64,000 bases of DNA, taken from contig NZ_BDCE01000008.1 in the NCBI RefSeq assembly GCF_001613345.1, positions 1 through 64,000 of the forward strand. The letters are read 5' to 3'. The notes below the pieces were generated by a model. It made no database searches, was not told the DNA's origin, and saw nothing but the letters and a program-made list of their open reading frames with translations. Made by a program: the position numbers and the translations under genes. Each line of letters opens with the position of its first letter. Position 1 is the stretch's first letter. Of this stretch, positions 44,942-53,957 are shown one piece after another. Source of the DNA: Nocardia uniformis NBRC 13702 (GTDB lineage: Bacteria > Actinomycetota > Actinomycetes > Mycobacteriales > Mycobacteriaceae).

Positions 44942-46117
44942 ATGAGCAGTTTCGTCGATTTCCAGAACGAGATCTATCTGCAGGGCCTCGCCGGTTCCGT
45001 CCCCGCGCTACCGATGACCGCGGCCGGACTCGAAGCACGCGCCCGCGAAGTACTGGAACCGGCGGCCTACGCATATGTGGCGGGCAGCGCGTCGGCGGAA
45101 CGCACCGCCGCCGCCAATCTCGCCGCCTTCGAGAAATACCGACTGCTACCGCGCATGCTGCGCGGCACCTCGGGCCCCGACGCTCGCGACCTGTCGGTGG
45201 AGGTGCTCGGCACCCGCCTCGCCGCACCGGTACTGACCGCGCCGATCGGCGTCCTCGGCCTCTTGCACGAGCGCGGCGAGACGGTGGTCGCCGACGTGAC
45301 CCGGGAACTCGGCATCGGCATGGTGCTGTCCACCGCCGCGTCCTCCACCATCGAGGAGGCGGGCGCGCAGGCGGGTGACTGGTGGTACCAGCTGTACTGG
45401 CCCAACGATATGGAATTGGCCCGCTCCTTCGTGGAACGTGCCGAAAAGTCCGGAGCCAAGGCCATTGTCGTCACCGTCGACACCCCGTCACTGGGTTGGC
45501 GGCCCCGCGATCTGGAATTCGGGCACCTGCCATTCCTTCACGGCAAGGGCATTGCCAACTATCTGTCCGATCCGGTGTTCCGCGCCAAACTCGCCACCCC
45601 GCCCGAGGAGAGCGAGGACGCCATGCGGATGGCTGTCCTGACCTGGGCTGGTCTATTCGGCAATCACGGCCTGCGCGCCGCCGATATCGGCAAACTGCGG
45701 GAGTGGACCGAACTGCCGATCGCGGTGAAGGGCGTACTGCACCCCGACGATGCCCGCCAGTGTGTCGCCGCCGGAGCCGATGCGGTGATCGTCAGCAATC
45801 ACGGCGGCCGTCAGGTGGACGGCTCGGTCGCCGCCCTCGACGCCCTGCCCACCATTGTCGCCACCGTCGGCGACCGCGCCGATGTGCTGTTCGACTCCGG
45901 CGTCCGCACCGGTTCCGACATCATGATCGCGCTGTCCCTCGGGGCCAAGGCGGTGCTCTACGGCCGCCCCTGGGCCTACGGCCTCGGTATCGCGGGCCGG
46001 GACGGCGTACGCCACGCCCTGCGCACACTGCTCGCGGATTTCGATGCGGCCATGGGACTTTCGGGCTGCTCCAACGTCGCCGACCTGTCCCGCGCCTTCA
46101 TCTCCACCTTCCGCTGA
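44942..46117 (+). CDS. FMN-dependent alpha-hydroxyacid oxidase (lactate 2-monooxygenase-like)
   Basis: 391 residues from MSSFVDFQ. TIM-barrel flavin oxidase: YAYVAGSASAERT (N-terminal), APIGVLGLLHERGE, the Lys in PIAVKGVLHPDDARQCVAAGADAVIVSNHGGRQVDG with catalytic His, and FDSGVRTGSDIMIALSLGAKAVLYGRP (FMN phosphate site). The DLEFGHLPFLHGKGIANYLSDPVF loop resembles lactate 2-monooxygenase rather than membrane L-lactate dehydrogenase. Monocistronic. Confidence 0.9.
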   Translation: MSSFVDFQNEIYLQGLAGSVPALPMTAAGLEARAREVLEPAAYAYVAGSASAERTAAANLAAFEKYRLLPRMLRGTSGPDARDLSVEVLGTRLAAPVLTAPIGVLGLLHERGETVVADVTRELGIGMVLSTAASSTIEEAGAQAGDWWYQLYWPNDMELARSFVERAEKSGAKAIVVTVDTPSLGWRPRDLEFGHLPFLHGKGIANYLSDPVFRAKLATPPEESEDAMRMAVLTWAGLFGNHGLRAADIGKLREWTELPIAVKGVLHPDDARQCVAAGADAVIVSNHGGRQVDGSVAALDALPTIVATVGDRADVLFDSGVRTGSDIMIALSLGAKAVLYGRPWAYGLGIAGRDGVRHALRTLLADFDAAMGLSGCSNVADLSRAFISTFR

Positions 46118-46232
46118 CACCACGCGCGCAGCCACCGGACTCGCCCGCACCGGCTGAACCCGAAAACAGCGTTCCCGGCCGACTCTGCATGGCGGGCCGC
46201 TACCGAGCTCGAATACGTACTGTCGCCCACCC

Positions 46233-46316
46233 TCTCGTCATTCCGGCATGCTTTTGGCCGGAATCCACCTCTGATCAGTTGAGGATCCCGGCCAACGCAA
46301 CGCCGGACGACGGGGC
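46233..46316. repeat. REP-like palindromic repeat (family R2)
   Basis: CGTCATTCCGGCATGCTTTTG, GCCGGAATCCACC, then a mirror block GCCAACGCAACGCCGGACGA with a damaged end. It occupies the gap before tRNA-Ser; nothing else is seen in 46118-46425. Confidence 0.85.
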
Positions 46317-46425
46317 CGGCGACATCGTACGGAGCACCTCGGTAACGTCTTCGACCTGGTGAACCACGCCCCGGCACAGCACTCCGACTGGGTCCGTCGC
46401 GGCCATCGGTTACGATCGTTCCCCT

Positions 46426-46513
46426 GGAAGCGTGGCAGAGCGGCCGAATGCACTCGCCTTGAAAGCGAGCGTCGTGAGAACGACCGGGGGTTCAAATCCC
46501 TCCGCTTCCGCCA
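46426..46513 (+). tRNA. tRNA-Ser (anticodon UGA), CCA encoded
   Basis: Acceptor GGAAGCG pairs with CGCTTCC, then G and encoded CCA. Anticodon stem CTCGC/GCGAG with loop CTTGAAA, anticodon TGA. A long variable arm (CGTCGT...ACGACC) and T loop GGTTCAAATCC confirm a class II serine tRNA. Confidence 0.97.
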
Positions 46514-46592
46514 TCTGACGTAGCGGCGGACACCGGTTTTCGAGCCGGTGTCCGTCTCTCGTCGGGACCAGCGGTCAACAGTGAGGTTTTTC

Positions 46593-47642
46593 GTGCGCGG
46601 CGTAGTCGGAATGGTTGTTTCGGTGCTGGCGTTGCACATCCTCGGGTGGGGCACCCTGCTGTTCGTCGTGGTGCCCGGGCACCACGCGGTGCAGGGTGCG
46701 GTCTTCGGCGTCGGGCTCGGCCTGACCGCGTACATGCTGGGCATGCGGCACGCCTTCGATGCCGACCACATCGCCGCCATCGACAACACCACGCGCAAAC
46801 TCGTCGCCGAGAACGGCCGCGATAAGACCCACACCGTCGGATTCTGGTTCGCGCTCGGCCACTCCAGCGTCGTCTTCGTCATGGTGGCGCTGCTCGCCCT
46901 CGGCGTGCGGGCGCTGGCGCCGAAGCTGGCGGATGAGGATTCCGCGCTGCAGCAGTGGGCCGGTATCTGGGGTACCAGCGTCTCCGGCACCTTCCTCATT
47001 GCCATCGGTCTGCTCAATCTCGCGTCCCTGATCGGTATTTGGCGGGTTTTCCGGCGGATGCGCGGCGGCGAGCTCGACGAAGCCCAACTGGAGCGCGAGC
47101 TCGACAACCGCGGCCTCCTCAACCGGGTCCTGCGGCCGGTCATGCGGCTGGTGCGCAAGCCGTGGCATATGTACCCGGTGGGCGTGCTGTTCGGTTTCGG
47201 CTTCGACACCGTCACCGAGATCGGCCTGCTGGTGATCGCCGGTGGCGCGGCCGCGACCGGACTGCCCTGGTACGCGATTCTCGTTCTGCCCGTGCTGTTC
47301 TCGGCCGGTATGGCGCTGTTCGACGCGCTCGACGGTTCCTTTATGAGCTACGCCTACGACTGGGCGTTCGCCCGGCCGGTCCGCAAGATCTACTACAACC
47401 TGGTCATTACCGGCCTGTCGGTGGCGGTGGCGCTGCTCATCGGCGGCCAGGAGATCATCTCCATATTCGTCGAAAAACTCGACCTCACTACCGGATTCGT
47501 GGCCTGGATCGGCAATCTGGACCTCGGCGACCTGGGCTTCATCATTGTCGGCCTATTCGTGATCACCTGGGCGATCGCGGTCGCGGTGTGGCGGTTCACG
47601 GGTGTGGAGCGCCGCTGGGAAAGCAGCCTCGTCGCCGACTGA
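46593..47642 (+). CDS. nicT: NicT-family nickel/cobalt permease
   Basis: 349 residues (GTG start with GAGG six bases upstream; a GTG at 46581 is an alternative). Eight membrane helices. The signature HX4DH is present in RHAFDADHIAAIDNTTRK in helix II, with LGHSSVVF in helix III and LFGFGFDTVTEIGLL plus LFSAGMALFDALDGSFM later, as in HoxN/NixA/NicT secondary transporters. Nickel would supply urease or hydrogenase, cobalt vitamin B12; neither pathway is here. It starts 80 bp after tRNA-Ser, and I see no cobalamin riboswitch or NikR site. Confidence 0.93.
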   Translation: MRGVVGMVVSVLALHILGWGTLLFVVVPGHHAVQGAVFGVGLGLTAYMLGMRHAFDADHIAAIDNTTRKLVAENGRDKTHTVGFWFALGHSSVVFVMVALLALGVRALAPKLADEDSALQQWAGIWGTSVSGTFLIAIGLLNLASLIGIWRVFRRMRGGELDEAQLERELDNRGLLNRVLRPVMRLVRKPWHMYPVGVLFGFGFDTVTEIGLLVIAGGAAATGLPWYAILVLPVLFSAGMALFDALDGSFMSYAYDWAFARPVRKIYYNLVITGLSVAVALLIGGQEIISIFVEKLDLTTGFVAWIGNLDLGDLGFIIVGLFVITWAIAVAVWRFTGVERRWESSLVAD

Positions 47643-47771
47643 GTCGTGAACGGCGGTGCCGGGCGTCCGCGTCCGCGCCGAACACCGATCGGTCGGGTTG
47701 TGTGGGGTTTCACCGCGCGCCGTCGGCCTGGTCGCCAGCTCCGAGCGTGATCGTCTGGCAGGATATTCGAC

Positions 47772-48824
47772 GTGGTCAGACGCCCGCGGCGTCGCCTCGT
47801 CGGCGCCTTAGCCAGCGCCGCACTGATACTCGGTGCGGCGGCACTCGCCCCTCCCACTATGGCCGAACCGCCCGTGAATTCCGGTTCCGCCGAGAGCAAT
47901 CCGCCGCTCGCGCCCCCGATCGTCCCCACCACGGGACCGGCCGCCATCGAACGCGTCGAACCGATCAACGACCGCTTCTCGACGGTATTCGTGCAATCGC
48001 CGGCCATGGGCCGCACCGTGCCCGTCCAGGTGCTGCTGCCCGCCCACCCCAACGGCCCCCGGCCCACCGTCTACATGCTCGACGGTCGCAGCGCCGCCGA
48101 CCATGTCAACAACTGGACCGCGGAGGGCGGCGCGCTCGAATTCTTCGCCGATAAGAACGTGAACGTGGTCTTCACCCTCGGCGGACCGGCCAGCTACTAC
48201 ACCGACTGGCAGCGCACCGACCCCCTGCTCGGCCACAACCGCTGGGAAACCTTCCTCACCCGGGAACTCCCACCCCTCATCGACGCCCGCTTCGACGGCA
48301 ACGGCCGCAATGGCATTCAGGGCGTCTCCATGGGCGCTGAGGCCGCCATGATGCTGGCGGTCCGCAATCGGGGCCTCTACTCCGCCATAGCGGCCCACAG
48401 CGGCTGCTACGCAATAAGTTCCGAGTACGGCCAAGCGCAGGCGCGCACGGTGGTCAGCACCTACGGCGGCGACCCCGACAATATGTTCGGCGAAGAGGGC
48501 GATCCGCAGTGGGCCGCCCACGATGTCTACATGCACGCGGATGCCCTGCGCGGCACCAGAATCTACCTCTCCGCGGGCCTGGGCCTCCCCGGTCTGCACG
48601 ACCTCCCCACCAATCACGAGGCCGCCGCCAACACCGTTCTCTTCGGCGGCCCCCTGGAAGCCGGCGCCTACGCCTGCACCCTCCAGTTCATCGATCGCCT
48701 CAGCCAGGTGGGCATCCCCGCCACCATCAACCTCCGCCCCACCGGCACCCACTCCTGGCCGTACTGGGCCGACGAACTCCCACGGGCCTGGCCCACCCTG
48801 GCCGCCGGACTCGGCATCGACTGA
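47772..48824 (+). CDS. Antigen 85-like mycolyltransferase/esterase, secreted
   Basis: 350 residues with a basic signal peptide (about 1-31, ending PPTMA). Alpha/beta-hydrolase of the esterase-D/Ag85 family: YMLDGRSAADHVNNWTAEGG (oxyanion loop like Ag85 YLLDG...), GVSMGA with nucleophile Ser186, and HSWPYWADELPRAWP with catalytic His327. Probably transfers mycolic acids between trehalose mycolates or onto arabinogalactan in the cell envelope. Signal peptide and fold are clear; the exact acceptor is inferred. Confidence 0.88.
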   Translation: MVRRPRRRLVGALASAALILGAAALAPPTMAEPPVNSGSAESNPPLAPPIVPTTGPAAIERVEPINDRFSTVFVQSPAMGRTVPVQVLLPAHPNGPRPTVYMLDGRSAADHVNNWTAEGGALEFFADKNVNVVFTLGGPASYYTDWQRTDPLLGHNRWETFLTRELPPLIDARFDGNGRNGIQGVSMGAEAAMMLAVRNRGLYSAIAAHSGCYAISSEYGQAQARTVVSTYGGDPDNMFGEEGDPQWAAHDVYMHADALRGTRIYLSAGLGLPGLHDLPTNHEAAANTVLFGGPLEAGAYACTLQFIDRLSQVGIPATINLRPTGTHSWPYWADELPRAWPTLAAGLGID

Positions 48825-48842
48825 CCGCTCCCACACGAACGA

Positions 48843-48874
48843 AACAGCCCCGCATCGTATGATGCGGGGCTGTT
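48843..48874. terminator. Strong bidirectional terminator
   Basis: Perfect 14-bp stem (48843-48856 with 48861-48874) with loop GTAT, between the Ag85-like gene and the convergent tRNA-Arg. Confidence 0.88.
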
Positions 48875-48878
48875 GCTG

Positions 48879-48951
48879 TGCGCCCGAAGGGATTCGAACC
48901 CCTAACCTCTTGATCCGTAGTCAAGTGCTCTATCCGTTGAGCTACGGGCGC
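48879..48951 (-). tRNA. tRNA-Arg (anticodon ACG)
   Basis: Acceptor GCGCCCG/CGGGCGC, D arm AGCTCAACGGATAGAGC, anticodon stem CTTGA/TCAAG with loop CTACGGA, T loop GGTTCGAATCC. CCA is not encoded. Confidence 0.97.
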
Positions 48952-48987
48952 AGGATTATTCATTTGTAGCCCCCGGCGAACCGGGGT

Positions 48988-49077
48988 TGGCGGAGGCGAG
49001 AGGATTTGAACCTCCGGTCCCCGTGAAGGGACAACTCATTAGCAGTGAGTCCCATTCGGCCGCTCTGGCACGCCTCC
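48988..49077 (-). tRNA. tRNA-Ser (anticodon GCU), CCA encoded
   Basis: Acceptor GGAGGCG/CGCCTCC with encoded CCA. Anticodon loop CTGCTAA (anticodon GCT), long variable arm TGTCCCTTCACGGGGACC, T loop GGTTCAAATCC. Confidence 0.97.
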
Positions 49078-49175
49078 TGGTTGCCTTCTTTCGAGGGCGC
49101 CGGTCCTTTCGAACCGCCGGGGCAAAAGATTACACACCGCGCGACCAACAAGCAAAACGGCTGGTCACGGGCGCG

Positions 49176-49865
49176 TTAGCGAAGGTGGCTGTCGAACCAG
49201 TCGAAGATTCTGGTCTGCGCGTCGATCACCGAATCGTCGTCGATCGTTGCCGGATCGAAACCGGGGTGATCGGGGCGGTGATGCAAACCCGGATAGGTGA
49301 CGACGAGGGTTGCCACCGCGGCGCAGGCGGCGGCATCGCGCAACCGCTCGATCTGTTCGACCGGGGTGATCGGATCGTCCGCGCCGTAGAGGCCGAGCCA
49401 CGGCGCTTGCAGTTTGGGTGCGGCGTGGACCAGGGCGTCGGCCCGCGGGGTGAGCGGGTCGTCGATACCGGGGGCCGCGATACTCACGGCCGCACCGATT
49501 GCCCGATTCGTCGCCACCAGCAGGGCGGCGGTCCCGGCCGAGTCGAAACCGAGCACACCGACGCAGTCGGGGAAGACCCCGCGCTGGGTCAGCCATTCGA
49601 AACAGGCGTCGAAGTCGGCGAAAAGGTCCGCGCCGAACACCTTCTCGGGGGAGGACCCGTTATCGCGATGGAACAGGTCCGGTGCCACGACCGTCCAGCC
49701 GTCGGCGGCCAGGGACCGCATCAACTCCAGCAATGGGTCGGTGAATTCGCGTGATTCGTGTAGCACCACGATGCCGCCTCGCGCGTGATCATCTGGTTCG
49801 ATCACGGTGAGGGGCACCCCGGCGGTGTCGTGAACAGGGGCTAGATCTCGGTAAACGCCCGACAT
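49176..49865 (-). CDS. Dienelactone hydrolase-family protein with Ser-type nucleophile
   Basis: 229 residues. Alpha/beta fold with GIVVLHESREFTDPL (oxyanion strand), VLGFDSAGTAALLVA (nucleophile elbow), YGADDPITP (Asp) and LHHRPDHPGF (His). Classical dienelactone hydrolases have Cys in GxCxGG. Here the elbow reads FDSAG, so Ser probably replaces Cys and a different ester substrate is likely. The mature start is at 49865. Confidence 0.83.
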   Translation of the reverse strand: MSGVYRDLAPVHDTAGVPLTVIEPDDHARGGIVVLHESREFTDPLLELMRSLAADGWTVVAPDLFHRDNGSSPEKVFGADLFADFDACFEWLTQRGVFPDCVGVLGFDSAGTAALLVATNRAIGAAVSIAAPGIDDPLTPRADALVHAAPKLQAPWLGLYGADDPITPVEQIERLRDAAACAAVATLVVTYPGLHHRPDHPGFDPATIDDDSVIDAQTRIFDWFDSHLR

Positions 49866-50013
49866 AAAGCCAGAGTAGTGAAGCTAGGTAAAGTTCCGGA
49901 TAAATCATGCGCGCGAGTAGATAATCCGCAGATTTTTCGGTGCCGGTCGGTTTCCGGGCAACCCTGGCGACACCACCGAGCATCCGCATCGGCGTCCCAC
50001 ATAGGGTGGAGAG

Positions 50014-51093
50014 GTGAGCGCGTACATTCGCCCGGACCTCGACGCCATCCCGGCCTACATCGCCGGTCGCAGCCTGCCCGGCGTGGTGAAACTGGCCAGT
50101 AATGAGACCACCTTCCCGCCGCTGCCGTCCGTTGCCAAGGCCATTGCCGAGGCCGCCGAATCGGTCAACCGGTACCCCGATATCACCGCGAGTGAATTGC
50201 GCGCCGCCATTGCCGAATTCCACGGCGTCGAGATCGAGAACGTGGCGGCGGGCTGCGGCAGTGTCGCGCTGTGCCAGGAGATCGTGCAGATCACCTGCGG
50301 CCAGCCCACCGACGAGGTGCTGTTCGCATGGCGCTCGTTCGAGGCGTACCCGATCGTCACCCGCGTCGCCGGAGCCCACGCCGTCCAGGTGCCGCTCGAC
50401 AGCGAATTCGCGCACGACCTCGACGCACTCGCCGCCGCCATCACCCCGAATACGCGAGTGGTGTTCGTCTGCAACCCGAACAACCCGACCGGCACCGCGC
50501 ACGGCCGCGCCGAGATCACCCGCTTCCTCGACACCGTCCCCGAGAATGTGCTGATCGTGCTGGACGAGGCGTACTACGAGTACCTGCGCTTCCCGGCCGA
50601 CGAACACCCCAATGGTGTGGAACTGGGCCGCAACCGCCCGAATGTGCTTGTGCTGCGCACCTTCTCGAAGGCCTACGGCCTCGCGGGCCTGCGCGTCGGC
50701 TACGCCATCGGCGACCCGGCCGTCATTACCGCCCTCATGAAGGTCCGTATCCCCTTCAGCCTCAACCGCCTGGCCCAGACCGCCGCCATTGCCTCCCTCC
50801 AGGCCCGCCATGAGCTCCTGGAACGTACGAATGCCGTTGTCGCCGAACGCGACCGCATGCGCGCGGCACTCGAGGCCGTCGGCTACCGGGTCGCCGACAG
50901 CCACGCCAACTTCCTCTGGCTTCCTCTCGGTGACCGCAGCGCCGAATACGGCGAAGCCAGCGCCGATGCCGGAGTTCTCATCCGGCCCTACGGCACCGAC
51001 GGCGTCCGCATCACCGCGGGTGACCCGCATGAGAACGACCTGTTCCTGCGTTTTGCCACTGATCGGGCGACCGTGGGCCGTTTTCTGGGGTGA
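50014..51093 (+). CDS. pat: Aromatic/histidinol-phosphate aminotransferase (HisC2/Pat type)
   Basis: 359 residues from GTG. PLP enzyme fold type I: KLASNETTFPPLPSV (substrate arm), GCGSVALCQEIVQ, CNPNNPTGT, VLDEAYYEY, and the PLP lysine in FSKAYGLAGLRVGYA. The homologue Rv3772 (hisC2) acts as an aromatic amino-acid aminotransferase, and tyrA for the same pathway is nearby in this window. I therefore favour phenylalanine/tyrosine transamination over histidine synthesis. Confidence 0.9.
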   Translation: MSAYIRPDLDAIPAYIAGRSLPGVVKLASNETTFPPLPSVAKAIAEAAESVNRYPDITASELRAAIAEFHGVEIENVAAGCGSVALCQEIVQITCGQPTDEVLFAWRSFEAYPIVTRVAGAHAVQVPLDSEFAHDLDALAAAITPNTRVVFVCNPNNPTGTAHGRAEITRFLDTVPENVLIVLDEAYYEYLRFPADEHPNGVELGRNRPNVLVLRTFSKAYGLAGLRVGYAIGDPAVITALMKVRIPFSLNRLAQTAAIASLQARHELLERTNAVVAERDRMRAALEAVGYRVADSHANFLWLPLGDRSAEYGEASADAGVLIRPYGTDGVRITAGDPHENDLFLRFATDRATVGRFLG

Positions 51094-51198
51094 GGGCGGA
51101 CCCGGCCTGACCGTGCACTTTTCGCCCGCTGCGGCGCGAATGCCGCGGATTCGGTCGGGAAGTGCACGATTTGGCCGAGGTCGAGGGCTCGCACGCCC

Positions 51199-51216
51199 CG
51201 GAATGACGAGCATGGG
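51199..51216. repeat. REP-like half element (family R2), weak
   Basis: CCCCGGAATGACGAGCATG, a single mirror-type half in the 220-bp gap after the aminotransferase; no other feature is seen in this gap. Confidence 0.4.
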
Positions 51217-51316
51217 TCCGTCGGCCTCGGGAGGCCGGTTTCAACACCCTCACAAGGGGTGTCCAGTACAGCTCGAGTCAACCGCGCCACGCCGGAATCG
51301 TTGCGGGACAGAGGTT

Positions 51317-52045
51317 TCACTTCCAGGCTGAGAGCTCCGGCAGCTCCCCCGTGAGGTCCGACCCGTCGGAGCGGCCGATGAGCCAGGTGGCCAAGGCGGC
51401 GGTGGTGCCGGAAATCGTTGTGGTGGAGGCGGATCCGATGGTGGCGGTGAAGTCGGTATCGGTGGCCGTCACGGTGTAGCCCGGGGCATCGAGGTCGGCG
51501 GTGCGAATGCGGTCGGCCACCGACTCCGACAGCAGCCGGTTTGCGAATGCGGCCGGCCAGTCGGCGGGGGAGTAGTCGAGGGCCAGGTCCACATGGTGGA
51601 CCTCCACCTCCAGCAGGCGCATCCACAGGATGCGGGTGGCGGGGATTTCCACGCCCTGCCGGTTGCGCACCGAGGTGGCCCAGCGTTCCTCCGGCATCAC
51701 TCGGGCCAGGTCCAGCCAGCGGTCGGCGGAGGCGCGGAGGTCTTCGAGTTGATCGCGGAGCGGGCGGGGAGCCCCCGCCTCGATATCGGCCTCACGCAGG
51801 TACATGCTCGCGTACTGCGGGGTTTCGATCCCGGTGCGCGCCCACAGCAGCAGATTGACCAGGCTGTCGGCATTGCGGGACAGATGCGCGAGGACGTGGC
51901 CTCGGGTCCAGCCGGGCAGCAGCGACGGCTCCACGAGACCGGCGTCGCGCAGGGCGGTGACGGTATCGAGCAGGCGATCGGTCGCGGTGGCGACAGTGTC
52001 GAGCTGGGTGTGGATTTCGGTGAATTCCGGTGCGTCGCTGGTCAC
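51317..52045 (-). CDS. Mycothiol-dependent maleylpyruvate isomerase-like protein
   Basis: 242 residues. DinB-like four-helix N-terminal domain: LPGWTRGHVLAHLSRNADSLVNLL (metal His54) and ILWMRLLEVEVHHVDLALDY (Glu and His ligands), the triad of mycothiol-dependent isomerases and S-transferases. A C-terminal small domain (about 180-242) follows. Substrate unknown: the family covers maleylpyruvate isomerase and detoxifying thiol transferases. Use of mycothiol fits the actinobacterial host. Confidence 0.88.
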   Translation of the reverse strand: MTSDAPEFTEIHTQLDTVATATDRLLDTVTALRDAGLVEPSLLPGWTRGHVLAHLSRNADSLVNLLLWARTGIETPQYASMYLREADIEAGAPRPLRDQLEDLRASADRWLDLARVMPEERWATSVRNRQGVEIPATRILWMRLLEVEVHHVDLALDYSPADWPAAFANRLLSESVADRIRTADLDAPGYTVTATDTDFTATIGSASTTTISGTTAALATWLIGRSDGSDLTGELPELSAWK

Positions 52046-52056
52046 AAGAGCCGACC

Positions 52057-52782
52057 CTACCGATGGCCCAAGTTACTCGCCGGGTCGTTCGTCCGTCCCG
52101 CCCGCTCGGCGACCGCGACCTGCACGCCCAGCGCCACCAGCCACAGCGACATGGCAGTCACCTGAATGCGCTGCGCGATGCCGAGACCGTAATCGCCGGA
52201 CAGATTGTCGGCGATCAGCATCCACGCCGTCACCACCGAACCGATGATGAGTATCCACAGCCCGCTGTGCCGCAGGATCGGCCAGCGCCGGTACTTGAAT
52301 GCCGCCACCGTGAACGCCATCATGGCGATGAAAATCGAGAACACCGCCAACGAGCTGGTCAGCGCGTGCAACTGGTGTAGCTGCGGAAACAATCCGGAAT
52401 CGGTGGCCGACTCCGGCTGCAACGGAGCCTGGGCATCCGCGATGGTCGCCGCCCCGAAGCAGGCCAGGGCAACCCACCCGACAGTGGAATACCGCCGCCG
52501 CGCGAACAGCAGCAGCCCCCCGATTCCGGCCACCACCAGCAGCGCCCCCGACACGGTGTCACCCGTGGTGAATACCCACCCGTACGGCGCACCGGGCTCG
52601 TCCAGCTGACTCAGAAAGGAATTGGTCGGATCGATTTCCAACGGCAGCACGAACTCCAACAGCCACGACGAGTAGCAGATCCCGGCAACCACGATCAGGA
52701 CCGCGACCGCCCCCCGGAGAATGCGGCGATATCGCGATGCGGCCACCTGGTTCGCGACCCGCTCGTGCTCCGATGGCGTCAT
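52057..52782 (-). CDS. DUF998-type integral membrane protein
   Basis: 241 residues from MTPSEHERV. Six membrane helices: GAVAVLIVVAGICYSSWLLE, the GWVFTTGDTVSGALLVVAGIGGLLLF segment, and WVALACFGAATIADAQAPLQ, with a loop of PESATDSGLFPQLHQLHALTSS. This is the DUF998 pattern, of unknown function. Its stop is 12 bp from the convergent-side isomerase start, and both are on the minus strand, so cotranscription is likely. Confidence 0.75.
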   Translation of the reverse strand: MTPSEHERVANQVAASRYRRILRGAVAVLIVVAGICYSSWLLEFVLPLEIDPTNSFLSQLDEPGAPYGWVFTTGDTVSGALLVVAGIGGLLLFARRRYSTVGWVALACFGAATIADAQAPLQPESATDSGLFPQLHQLHALTSSLAVFSIFIAMMAFTVAAFKYRRWPILRHSGLWILIIGSVVTAWMLIADNLSGDYGLGIAQRIQVTAMSLWLVALGVQVAVAERAGRTNDPASNLGHR

Positions 52783-53142
52783 TGCCGTACTCGCTTTCGC
52801 CGCTGTCCCGCTCGCTCTCCTTGCCGAAAATCGCGACATCGGGCCGATCGCAGTCGCGACACGTGGCTCGCCGACGGCCACTGCCTCAGAGATATGGGCA
52901 GAACTGGTCGGGTGGTTGCCGCTGCCATTGTCGCCCATGCGCCGTGCCCCGCCCACGCACCGCGCGGGAGCTGTTCGCGCTGAGCCTGGTGCCGAAGTAC
53001 CGCATGTTGGATGGCGAACCGTCTCATTCCGGCGTGCTTCTCGGCCGGTCACCCTGTGTGGCACGCACTTTCGGGTCTGGATTCCGGCCACAAGCACGCC
53101 GGAAGGGCGAGGGAGTTCGGTGTAGAACTTCTGACCAGGCGC
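52783..53142. other. Intergenic region with REP-like repeat
   Basis: About 360 bp between the DUF998 gene and vsr. Apart from the REP-like element at 53023-53115 no gene or structured site is convincing; the long plus-strand ORFs here are shadows of minus-strand coding and repeats. Confidence 0.5.
53023..53115. repeat. REP-like palindromic repeat (family R2)
   Basis: TCATTCCGGCGTGCTTCTCG, a variable centre, then ATTCCGGCCACAAGCACGCC ending GGAAGGGCGAGGG. Confidence 0.83.
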
Positions 53143-53598
53143 TCAGGCCCGCCCCAACGCTTTCAGTACAAGGTCCGCGGCCACCTCGGCACTCTCGTGC
53201 TCCCAGACCCGCACCACGGTCCACCCCTCGGCTACCAGCCGCGCGTCGGTATCCCGATCCCGCGCCACATTCCCCGCCAACTTCTCCGCCCACCACTGCG
53301 CATTGTTCTTGGGATCAGTGGCATGTACCGGGCACCGATGCCAGAAACACCCATCCACATACACCGCCACCCTGCGCCTCGGAAAAACGATGTCCGCGCG
53401 CCGCCGCTGCCCTTTCAGTGGCGCCCGATCCACGAAGAACCGCGCTCCCCGCCGATGCAACTCCCGCCGCAGCGCCACCTCCGGTTTGGTCCCCACCCGC
53501 CGCTGTCGCGCCATTCGCGCACTCGTCGCGGCGTCCGTCCCCGGCCGCCCGGTTGCCCGCCGATCCACCACCTCGCCGGTCCGATCGCCTCGACCCAT
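53143..53598 (-). CDS. vsr: Very short patch repair endonuclease Vsr
   Basis: 151 residues. Nicks 5' of the T in T:G mismatches caused by deamination of 5-methylcytosine. The core is clear: RMARQRRVGTKPEVALRREL, RRRADIVFPRRRVAVYVDGCFWHRCPVH with the catalytic Asp and FWH, zinc ligands including the nearby His/Cys, and WTVVRVWEHE. It lies 360 bp from a C5-cytosine methyltransferase gene on the same strand, the usual partner. Confidence 0.93.
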   Translation of the reverse strand: MGRGDRTGEVVDRRATGRPGTDAATSARMARQRRVGTKPEVALRRELHRRGARFFVDRAPLKGQRRRADIVFPRRRVAVYVDGCFWHRCPVHATDPKNNAQWWAEKLAGNVARDRDTDARLVAEGWTVVRVWEHESAEVAADLVLKALGRA

Positions 53599-53957
53599 AC
53601 GCCCTCCCGTCTCGCCACACCATCCTCCGCGCGGACGCCACCGTCCGCAGGGATTACCTGCTGCCGAGACCCGAGGGCGACCCGTTCGCTGGAATTTCCA
53701 GCGCCTCCTCGCCGAGGAGACATCCGGTGATCAACCTCGCGGGAGGCCCATCCTGCGTCTCGAATCCCCATTCAGCGTTGTCTACCGATGTTGAAGGTGT
53801 GGTGTCGGTGTACGCCCCGTCACCCCGGCATGCCAAAGACACGCCGGAATGACGATGTGGCCAAGCGGCATCGCGACAACACTCTCAGTAGCACCCCGCA
53901 GCAGATGCCCGGTGAATTCGGTGGCCGATCGCGTACTTGCCGATCGGCGGGCAACCG
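53599..53957. other. Gap between vsr and the methyltransferase gene
   Basis: About 360 bp with a REP-like element at 53819-53856 and a small palindrome CGCTGGAATTTCCAGCG near 53690. No restriction endonuclease gene can be seen; it may have been lost. Confidence 0.5.
53819..53856. repeat. REP-like repeat (family R2), short form
   Basis: CCGTCACCCCGGCATGCCAA then AGACACGCCGGAATGACG. Confidence 0.75.

Noticed and set aside
46514..46592. Cobalamin riboswitch or NikR site before the NicT gene
   Set aside because: Only 80 bp lie between the tRNA and the start. No B12-box-like sequence or NikR palindrome is visible.
49789..51213. 474-residue minus-strand ORF
   Set aside because: Antisense to the aminotransferase gene.
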